A stretch of 10,794 nt of DNA from the NCBI GenBank assembly GCA_937949585.1, contig CALEDW010000048.1, positions 1 through 10,794 of the forward strand, in the 5' to 3' direction. Shown here in pieces: positions 1 to 4,286 of this stretch. Source of the DNA: an uncultured Acidimicrobiia bacterium. GTDB taxonomy: Bacteria; Actinomycetota; Acidimicrobiia; IMCC26256; CALEDW01. The translations under genes and the position numbers were made by a program. Each line of letters starts with the position of its first letter. The first letter of the stretch is position 1. The notes beneath the pieces were generated by a model. The model did not search any database and was not told where the DNA came from. It saw nothing but the letters and a program-made list of their open reading frames with translations.

Positions 1-8
1 GGGCTCAC
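1..8 (-). CDS. probable first codons of the gene after moxR (cut by window edge)
   Basis: On the minus strand a GTG at 8-6 overlaps the moxR stop TGA (7-5) in the form GTGA, the same overlap seen at murF/mraY and mraY/murD in this window. Only two codons and part of a third are visible, so identity cannot be read. MoxR ATPase genes are commonly followed by a DUF58 (von Willebrand A-like) gene, which is the natural guess. Confidence 0.3.
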
Positions 9-1000
9 CCGGCCGCCGGGTACCGGCCGGCGGGCGGCACGGGCACGGTCCGCAGCACCTCACCGACCACGTCTGCGGGGCTGCGCCCGGCCAGCTCGGC
101 CTCGGTCGTCAGCACGATGCGGTGCCCCAGCACCGGCAGCGCCGCCTGCTGCAGGTCGTCGGGAAGGAGGAACTCGCGACCCGCGCAGGCGGCGAGGGCC
201 TGGGCCGCGTGCTGCAGGGCGAGCGCCCCCCGAGTGCTCACCCCGAGGAGGACGTCGGGGTGCCGTCGCGTCGCGCCGGCCAGCGCGACCACGTAGGCGC
301 GCAGGTGCTCCGAGATGTGCACCGTCCGGCAGGTTCTCGCGGCGGAGACGAGCTCCGCCGGCGTGGTCACCGCCCGGAGCGCGTCGAGGTCCTGCTGGTG
401 CCCGTGGGCGGCGAGGATGTCGGCCTCGGCGGCCGGATCGGGGTACCCCATCTCGAGGCGCATGAGGAAGCGGTCGAGCTGGGCCTCCGGCAGCGGGTAG
501 GTGCCCTCGAGCTCCACGGGGTTCTGGGTGGCGATCACGGTGAACAGATCGCTCAGCGGGTGGGTGGTGCCGTCCACGGTGACCTGCCGTTCCTCCATCG
601 CCTCGAGCAGGGCCGACTGCGTCTTCGGGGAGGCGCGGTTGATCTCGTCGGCGAGGACGATGTCGGCGAACACCCCGCCCGGTCGGAACTCGAAGGCGCC
701 CGAGACCCGGTTCCACACCGACACCCCGGTCACGTCCGAGGGGAGCAGGTCGGGGGTGAACTGGATGCGCCGGCAGGTGCCGCCGACCGACCGGGCCAGG
801 GCTTTGGCCAGCGAGGTCTTGCCGACCCCGGGCACGTCCTCGATGAGCAGGTGCCCGCGGGCCAGGAGACAGACCAGCGAGAGCCGGATCACGTCGTGCT
901 TCCCCCGGATGACGCGCTCGACGTTGCCGATCACCGCCGCCGCGAGCGCGGCGACCTCACCGACCCCGGGGGTCGGCGCGGCGGCATCCGGGTGCGCCAC
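5..1000 (-). CDS. MoxR-family AAA+ ATPase
   Basis: A 331-residue AAA+ ATPase of the MoxR family, a cytoplasmic chaperone-like ATPase that usually acts with partner proteins carrying a von Willebrand A/MIDAS fold. Visible motifs: Walker A VPGVGKTS (about 56-63), the MoxR signature QFTPDLLPSDVTG (80-92), Walker B IVLADE (114-119) followed by INRASPKTQSALLEAMEER, sensor 1 in VIATQNPVELEGTYPLPEAQ, and the sensor 2 region GVSTRGALAL. The length is normal for the family. The GTG at 1000-998 is chosen because a perfect AGGAGG (1012-1007) lies 6 bases upstream and the family homology begins soon after; the frame stays open further upstream, but that part reads as Arg/Pro/Thr-rich non-protein. The gene is transcribed away from the dcw cluster and its stop overlaps a further GTG, so it is probably the first gene of a MoxR/DUF58-type operon. 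The exact substrate cannot be told. Confidence 0.93.
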   Translation of the reverse strand: MAHPDAAAPTPGVGEVAALAAAVIGNVERVIRGKHDVIRLSLVCLLARGHLLIEDVPGVGKTSLAKALARSVGGTCRRIQFTPDLLPSDVTGVSVWNRVSGAFEFRPGGVFADIVLADEINRASPKTQSALLEAMEERQVTVDGTTHPLSDLFTVIATQNPVELEGTYPLPEAQLDRFLMRLEMGYPDPAAEADILAAHGHQQDLDALRAVTTPAELVSAARTCRTVHISEHLRAYVVALAGATRRHPDVLLGVSTRGALALQHAAQALAACAGREFLLPDDLQQAALPVLGHRIVLTTEAELAGRSPADVVGEVLRTVPVPPAGRYPAAG

Positions 1001-1073
1001 TGCATGCCTCCTGCGACTCGGGCCCGGGCGCCGGGCAGTGTACGGTGCGGCCCCGGTGCGCAGGGATCGGCGG
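1001..1073. promoter_or_regulatory. divergent promoter region between moxR and the small-ORF/HNH pair
   Basis: This 73-base gap separates two divergent start codons and should hold promoters for both directions. On the minus strand TACACT (1042-1037) fits a TAnnnT -10 about 36 bases before the moxR GTG. On the plus strand TACGGT (1041-1046), preceded directly by TG, also fits TAnnnT. The two overlap, so divergent polymerases might compete. Neither has a convincing -35 hexamer at 16-18 bp, so both calls are weak. Confidence 0.3.
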
Positions 1074-1337
1074 GTGCGGGCTGGGTCCCGCGGCGGGATC
1101 CGGGCGGCGGTCGGCGTGTGCGCAGCCCTCCTGCGCGAGCCGGGTCTGGTCCCGGTGGCGCTGCGCCAGCTCGGCGCGCTCGCGCCGCACCGGTGGTGGG
1201 CGCGCCCGCCGTTCGTGCCGCTCCCGGACCCGGCTGCCGTGCGTTTCCGTATCGAGACCCATCGCGGTGCGGGGGGGACCGTGGAGGCCGCCGACGTCGT
1301 GACCTGGCTGCGGTGGTGTGCCGCGACGCGCCGGTAG
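1074..1337 (+). CDS. small protein of unknown function (87 aa)
   Basis: I cannot name this gene. The start GTG at 1074 is chosen because AGGGA (1062-1066) sits 7 bases upstream; earlier in-frame GTGs at 1038 and 1056 have no such site and would add 12 or 6 residues. The product is basic, with an N-terminal amphipathic or helical half (about 9-37), a tryptophan/proline-rich centre containing HRWWARPPFVPLPDP (39-53), then VRFRIETH (56-63), and a C-terminal helix-like DVVTWLRWC (74-82). Amino-acid composition changes clearly from the Arg/Ser-rich shadow translation upstream to a protein-like one here, with sensible hydrophobic spacing and a GC-rich wobble. There is no signal peptide and no clear membrane segment. 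It lies 33 bases before the HNH gene on the same strand, so the two are probably co-transcribed. The overall pattern reminds me of small conserved actinobacterial hypotheticals, but that is memory and not a search. Confidence 0.65.
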   Translation: MRAGSRGGIRAAVGVCAALLREPGLVPVALRQLGALAPHRWWARPPFVPLPDPAAVRFRIETHRGAGGTVEAADVVTWLRWCAATRR

Positions 1338-1370
1338 ACTCGCCGCCGTCCCGGCGAGGAGGTCCGAGGC

Positions 1371-1877
1371 TTGGGAAGAGCGCTCCTGCTCAACGCGAGC
1401 TTCGAACCCCTCTGCGTCGTGCCGGTGCGTCGGGCCGTCGTCCTCGTCCTGAAGGAGAAGGCGGAGGTCGTGACGCGCAACGGGGCGTGGATCCGCTCGG
1501 AGCGCCGGGCCGTGCCGGTCCCCACGGTGATCCGCCTCCGTTCCTACGTGCGCGTCCCGCGCCGCAACCGGGTACCGCTGTCGCGACGGGCGGTGTTCCT
1601 TCGTGACGGCCACCGGTGCCAGTACTGCGACCGGCCGGCCGAGAACCTCGACCACGTGATCCCCCGGAGTCGCGGCGGCACCCACACGTGGGAGAACGTG
1701 GTGGCCTCGTGCCGGAGCTGCAACGCCCGCAAGGAGAACCACCTCGCCCACGAGGTGGGGCTGCGCCTGCGCGGCGTTCCTCGCGCCCCCCACGCCACGC
1801 TGTGGATCGTCGCTGCGGCGGGGCGCATCGAGCCCGACTGGGAACCGTACCTCCCGGCGCTGCCGGCGCGGGTCTGA
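1371..1877 (+). CDS. HNH endonuclease family protein
   Basis: A 168-residue protein with a C-terminal HNH nuclease domain. Two zinc-binding pairs are visible, C83-x-x-C86 and C114-x-x-C117, framing the core: D94-H95 in LDHVIPRSRGG, N109 in THTWENVV, and N118 in CNARKENH. This is the usual metal-dependent beta-beta-alpha nuclease fold, with H95 as expected general base. The N-terminal 75 residues (LLNASFEPLCVVPVRRAVVL onward) match the layout of the common stand-alone actinobacterial HNH proteins, where this part precedes the nuclease domain. The start is TTG at 1371: GAGGAGG (1356-1362) lies 8 bases upstream and no better codon is near. It has no restriction methylase, toxin or phage packaging neighbour, so a cellular DNA repair or maintenance role is more likely than defence, but its true substrate is unknown. 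It probably shares a transcript with the preceding 87-residue gene. Confidence 0.9.
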   Translation: MGRALLLNASFEPLCVVPVRRAVVLVLKEKAEVVTRNGAWIRSERRAVPVPTVIRLRSYVRVPRRNRVPLSRRAVFLRDGHRCQYCDRPAENLDHVIPRSRGGTHTWENVVASCRSCNARKENHLAHEVGLRLRGVPRAPHATLWIVAAAGRIEPDWEPYLPALPARV

Positions 1878-1894
1878 GACCCCGCCCGTCCGGT

Positions 1895-1916
1895 CACCGG
1901 GACGCCGTCCCGGGTG
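1895..1916 (+). terminator. GC-rich stem-loop after the HNH gene
   Basis: Starting 17 bases after the HNH stop, CACCGGGAC (1895-1903) pairs with GTCCCGGGTG (1907-1916): seven perfect pairs, one bulged G, two more pairs, and a 3-base loop. No T-run follows, so it would be a U-less hairpin terminator or an RNA 3'-end protector. Confidence 0.45.
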
Positions 1917-1930
1917 TCCGTCAGCGGGTG

Positions 1931-1965
1931 CGCCCCGCCCTGCACCCCTGCTGATCGGCGGGGCG
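1931..1965 (+). terminator. second GC-only stem-loop before the mraZ promoter
   Basis: CGCCCCGCC (1931-1939) is perfectly complementary to GGCGGGGCG (1957-1965), giving a 9-bp all-GC stem with a 17-base loop. It follows the first hairpin by 14 bases. Together they would separate HNH transcription from the mraZ promoter 113 bases further on. There is no T-run, so termination is inferred from position only. Confidence 0.35.
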
Positions 1966-2052
1966 GCGGCGCCTCCCCCCGGTCCGGGCACGACCGCGCG
2001 CTGCCGCCTCGTCCACCGATCGACGTCGTCGCGGCCCGGCCACGCCGCATCG
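1966..2052. other. non-coding stretch upstream of the mraZ operator
   Basis: This is part of the 341-base gap between the HNH stop and mraZ (1878-2218). It is C-rich at its left end and holds CGATCGACG (2017-2025), but I see no gene, promoter hexamer pair or RNA gene in it. Confidence 0.5.
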
Positions 2053-2102
2053 GTGGTGAGAAGTAGAGGAAAGTGGGTTGACATGGAGGGAAGTGGTGAT
2101 AC
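2053..2102 (+). promoter_or_regulatory. five-unit MraZ-box operator (10-bp direct repeats)
   Basis: Five direct repeats sit in exact 10-bp register: GTGGTGAGAA (2053), GTAGAGGAAA (2063), GTGGGTTGAC (2073), ATGGAGGGAA (2083) and GTGGTGATAC (2093). The shared core is TGGNG, with the second unit degenerate (TAG). Known MraZ binding sites are several TGGGN or AAGTGG[T/G] boxes spaced one helical turn apart upstream of mraZ, so identity, period and location all agree. Units 3, 4 and 5 touch or bracket the -35 hexamer and fill the -35/-10 spacer, which predicts that MraZ binding blocks RNA polymerase and represses its own operon. Units 1 and 2 lie upstream of the -35 and could load extra MraZ subunits. 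Confidence 0.8.
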
Positions 2103-2105
2103 ACT
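2078..2105 (+). promoter_or_regulatory. promoter of mraZ and the dcw operon
   Basis: A perfect -35 TTGACA (2078-2083) is followed after 16 bp by TACACT (2100-2105), a common actinobacterial -10. The -10 is extended by TG at 2097-2098 (TGATACACT). This is the best housekeeping-sigma promoter in the window. The expected transcription start is near 2111-2113, which gives mraZ a leader of about 107 bases. Confidence 0.85.
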
Positions 2106-2111
2106 CCGCGC

Positions 2112-2218
2112 CACGCCCGGGGCGGTGGAGCGCCGGGCCGGGAGTCGGGAGCGGGCGCCGGCGGTGATGTGGACGACGCGAGCGACAACGGGGACCTCGA
2201 CGAGGTGGTGCCGGGACG
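2112..2218 (+). other. 5' leader of the mraZ transcript
   Basis: The untranslated leader is about 107 bases long. Just after the predicted start, GCCCGG (2115-2120) pairs with CCGGGC (2133-2138) and can extend by two pairs past a mismatch, giving a stable hairpin. GAGGTGG (2202-2208) is the nearest ribosome-binding-like sequence to the GTG at 2219, and GGTGA (2218-2222) is placed for the in-frame GTG at 2231. No recognised riboswitch fold is visible. Confidence 0.4.
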
Positions 2219-2659
2219 GTGAGCGGCGAAGTGGTGCTGGTCGGGCGCTACGAGCACGCCCTCGACGCCAAGGGCCGCCTCATCCTGCCCGCCCGATTTC
2301 GGGAGACCTTCGGCGGTGGTGCCTACATCGCCGAGGGGCTCGACGGCTGCCTCTACGTGTGGGAGCCCAGGCAGTTCGAGGAGATGGCGCAGCGGGTGGG
2401 GACCAACGCCCGGCGAGGGGCCCAGCACCGCCTGGCGGCGCGCCGGTTCTTCGCCGAGGCGGCCCACGTCGTGCCCGACAAGCAGGGCCGGGTCCAGATC
2501 CCACCCCGGTTGCGGGAGCTGGCCGGCTTGCGCCGCGAGGTGACGTTGGTCGGCCAGGGCAGTCGGGTGGAGATCTGGGACGCGCAGCGCTACCGGCGCG
2601 CCGACGAGGAGAGTCGGCGGGTGCCGCCTGAGATCCTGGAGGAGCTCGGGGTGGCCTGA
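2219..2659 (+). CDS. mraZ: MraZ transcriptional regulator
   Basis: MraZ is a ring-forming DNA-binding regulator built from two AbrB/SpoVT-like swapped-hairpin halves; it represses the dcw promoter in enterobacteria. Both halves show the family motif: YEHALDAKGRLILPARFR (11-28), and the diverged repeat VVPDKQGRVQIPPRLRELAG (84-103). At 146 residues it is close to the family's usual length of about 143. Three in-frame GTGs compete as start: 2219, 2231 and 2234. Family members normally begin 4-6 residues before the GRYEH motif, which favours 2231 or 2234, while 2219 has a GAGGTGG at a long 10-base distance. I give the longest form. It is the first gene of the cluster, directly downstream of the promoter with the five-box operator, which supports autoregulation. 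Confidence 0.95.
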   Translation: MSGEVVLVGRYEHALDAKGRLILPARFRETFGGGAYIAEGLDGCLYVWEPRQFEEMAQRVGTNARRGAQHRLAARRFFAEAAHVVPDKQGRVQIPPRLRELAGLRREVTLVGQGSRVEIWDAQRYRRADEESRRVPPEILEELGVA

Positions 2660-2907
2660 GGGCGCCCGACGCCCGGCACGGATGCCGTCGGGACACCTTG
2701 ACAGCAACGAGCCCGGCTGGTCGGGCCCGCTTCCCGCCCTCCGGTCGGCACGGTCGAAGGCCCCTCCTCCGCCCGCTTTTGACCGAGTCGCCCCGGGGAG
2801 AAAACCGGACGGCATCAGCCGGCCGGGGGGCGGGTGGCGGTCCCGGCGACGCCGGGTGGACGCCGGGGACGCAGCGGCATACCGGGGAGGCCGGTGACAG
2901 GAGCGCC
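2660..2907 (+). other. mraZ-rsmH spacer (248 bases)
   Basis: This is the only long gap inside the otherwise tightly packed cluster. It contains a hairpin at 2665-2692 right after mraZ, a lone TTGACA (2698-2703) without a matching -10, an A/T-flanked segment from CTTTTGA to GAGAAAA (about 2777-2814), and a direct repeat GACGCCGGG (2848-2856 and 2859-2867). Two reading frames stay open across it, but their translations are Gly/Arg/Pro-rich with no family motif. I see no convincing gene here. Confidence 0.5.
2665..2692 (+). terminator. hairpin just after mraZ, possible attenuator or partial terminator
   Basis: CCCGAC (2665-2670) pairs with GTCGGG (2687-2692), and above a 4-base bulge GGCA (2675-2678) pairs with TGCC (2683-2686) around a 4-base loop. 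It begins 5 bases after the mraZ stop. No T-run follows. It could lower readthrough from mraZ into rsmH or serve as a processing or stability element. Confidence 0.35.
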
Positions 2908-3846
2908 GTGGGTGACGAGCACCGGCCGGTGATGCTCCGGGAGGTCGTGGAGCTCTGCGCGGCCGTGCCCGCCGGGGTCGTGATCGACGCCACGGTCGGC
3001 CGCGGGGGGCACGCCGAAGGCCTCCTGGAGGCCCGGGCCGACCTCGAGGTGCTCGGCATCGACCTCGACCCGGAGGCGATCGAGGCGGCCGCCGGCCGGC
3101 TCGCCCGCTTCGGGGCGCGGGCCCGGCTGCGCCAGGGATCGTTCGACGAGATGACCCGGATCGCCGCTGCGGCGGGGATCGGGGAGGGGAGCGTGAGCGC
3201 AGTGATCTTCGACCTCGGGGTGAGCAGCCCCCAACTGGACCGCCGGGACCGGGGGTTCTCGTACTGGGACGACGCGCCCCTCGACATGCGGATGGACCCC
3301 GGTCAGGACCTCACCGCCGCCGAGGTGGTGAACACCTACGAGCAGGACCGTCTTGCCGAGGTCCTCGCCCGCCACGGAGAGGAGCGCTTCGCGCGCCGCA
3401 TCGCGGCAGAGATCGTCCGGCGCCGGCCGCTGCGGACCACCGGTGAGCTCGTGGCGGCGGTCAAGGCCGCGATCCCCGCTCCGGCGCGGCGCCGGGGAGG
3501 GCACCCCGCCCGCCGGACGTTCCAGGCGCTGCGCATCGAGGTGAACAGGGAGCTCGAGCGCCTCGACGCGGGCCTCGACGAGGCGGTACACCTGCTCACC
3601 CCGGGCGGTCGGGTGCTGGTCCTGGCGTACCACTCCCTCGAGGACCGCATCGCCAAGCGCCGGTTCGCCACCTGGGCCGGACGGCCTCCCGGCCCCCGTC
3701 TGGTCCCCGAGGCGCTGCAGCCGGCCCCGGCCCGCCCGCTCGTGCGGATCCTCACCCGCCGGCCCCTGCGACCGTCCGCGGAGGAGGTCGCGTCCAACCC
3801 GCGGGCGCGCAGCGCCCGCCTGCGCGCCGCCGAGCGCCTCGGATGA
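2908..3846 (+). CDS. rsmH: 16S rRNA (cytosine1402-N4)-methyltransferase RsmH (MraW)
   Basis: RsmH methylates N4 of C1402 in 16S rRNA, in the decoding centre, using S-adenosylmethionine. The 312-residue product shows the family pattern throughout: HRPVMLREVVEL at the N-terminus, SAM-binding DATVGRGGHAEGLL (27-40), GIDLDPEA, IFDLGVSSPQLD followed by RGFSY and DAPLDMRMD, and the C-terminal YHSLEDRIAKRRF. The start GTG at 2908 gives the usual distance to HRPVML, and AGGAG (2899-2903) lies 4 bases upstream. The frame is open back to a TTG at 2698, but that extension lacks homology and is rejected. Its stop TGA overlaps the ftsL ATG (ATGA), which implies coupled translation. RsmH sits beside mraZ in most bacterial dcw clusters. 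Confidence 0.96.
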   Translation: MGDEHRPVMLREVVELCAAVPAGVVIDATVGRGGHAEGLLEARADLEVLGIDLDPEAIEAAAGRLARFGARARLRQGSFDEMTRIAAAAGIGEGSVSAVIFDLGVSSPQLDRRDRGFSYWDDAPLDMRMDPGQDLTAAEVVNTYEQDRLAEVLARHGEERFARRIAAEIVRRRPLRTTGELVAAVKAAIPAPARRRGGHPARRTFQALRIEVNRELERLDAGLDEAVHLLTPGGRVLVLAYHSLEDRIAKRRFATWAGRPPGPRLVPEALQPAPARPLVRILTRRPLRPSAEEVASNPRARSARLRAAERLG

Positions 3847-4286
3847 ACGTCGCGGTCCCCGCCTCCCTCCGCGCCCCGGCCACGCCCGGGCGCCCGGGTC
3901 TCCGGTTGGTGGCCGGCACCCCGGTCGTGCGCCGGTGGGGGGCCCGGAGCGCGGCGCTGACCGCCGCGCTCACCCTCCTGGCGTCGGTGGCGCTCCACGC
4001 ACTCATCGCCCAGGACCAGCTTCGGCTCGACCGGCTGCGGGCCACGGCGGCACGCGAGCAGCGCAGCTACGAGCTCCTGCGGCTGCAGGTCGCCGAGGAG
4101 GAGGCGCCGGCGACGATCGTCGCCCGGGCCCATGAGCTCGGGCTCGTTCCGGCGGCTCCCCGCCCCGTCGGGGTCCCCACGACCGGCGGGATCGAGGCGC
4201 ACCCGCCCGGTGCCGAGGATCCGACGCCGGCCACGCGCGCCGGCGCCTGGCAGAGGATGAAGAGACACCTTGCCGTCGCGCCATGA
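3843..4286 (+). CDS. ftsL: FtsL-like cell division protein
   Basis: A small bitopic membrane protein of 147 residues in the position of ftsL. The N-terminal 35 residues are basic and cytoplasmic. One hydrophobic segment follows (about 36-56, SAALTAALTLLASVALHALI), then a charged coiled-coil-like stretch (about 57-95, rich in Leu, Arg, Glu and Gln at heptad spacing), then a Pro/Gly-rich C-terminal tail. FtsL proteins share this layout with little sequence identity; they pair with FtsB/DivIC and activate the FtsW-FtsI septal synthase. The call rests on topology and on lying between rsmH and ftsI. The ATG at 3843 overlaps the rsmH stop by 4 bases. Its 3' end overlaps the ftsI start by 17 bases. 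The C-terminal tail beyond residue 110 is longer than in typical short FtsL proteins. Confidence 0.82.
   Translation: MNVAVPASLRAPATPGRPGLRLVAGTPVVRRWGARSAALTAALTLLASVALHALIAQDQLRLDRLRATAAREQRSYELLRLQVAEEEAPATIVARAHELGLVPAAPRPVGVPTTGGIEAHPPGAEDPTPATRAGAWQRMKRHLAVAP

Noticed and set aside
1001..1525. Long upstream extension of the moxR reading frame (and of other minus-strand frames)
   Set aside because: It crosses the divergent small gene and the HNH 5' half, is Arg/Ser/Pro-rich with no motif, and lies upstream of a clear AGGAGG plus GTG start at 1000.
2169..2222. 17-codon acidic frame (VDDASDNGDLDEVVPGR) in the mraZ leader, ending in TGA overlapping the mraZ GTG
   Set aside because: The overlap is tempting for a leader peptide, but its GTG has no properly spaced ribosome site and the frame is too short to judge.
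2698..2726. Second promoter from the TTGACA at 2698
   Set aside because: The hexamer is perfect but no TAnnnT -10 occurs 16-18 bp downstream (the sequence there is all G/C). Kept only as a possibility under the spacer finding.
2682..2897. ATG-started 71-codon frame in the mraZ-rsmH spacer
   Set aside because: Low-complexity Arg/Pro/Ala composition, no Shine-Dalgarno, and it looks like random open frame in GC-rich DNA.
2698..2907. N-terminal extension of RsmH from a TTG at 2698
   Set aside because: The 70 added residues are Gly/Arg/Pro-rich without homology, and known RsmH proteins begin just before the HRPVML motif, which fits GTG 2908.
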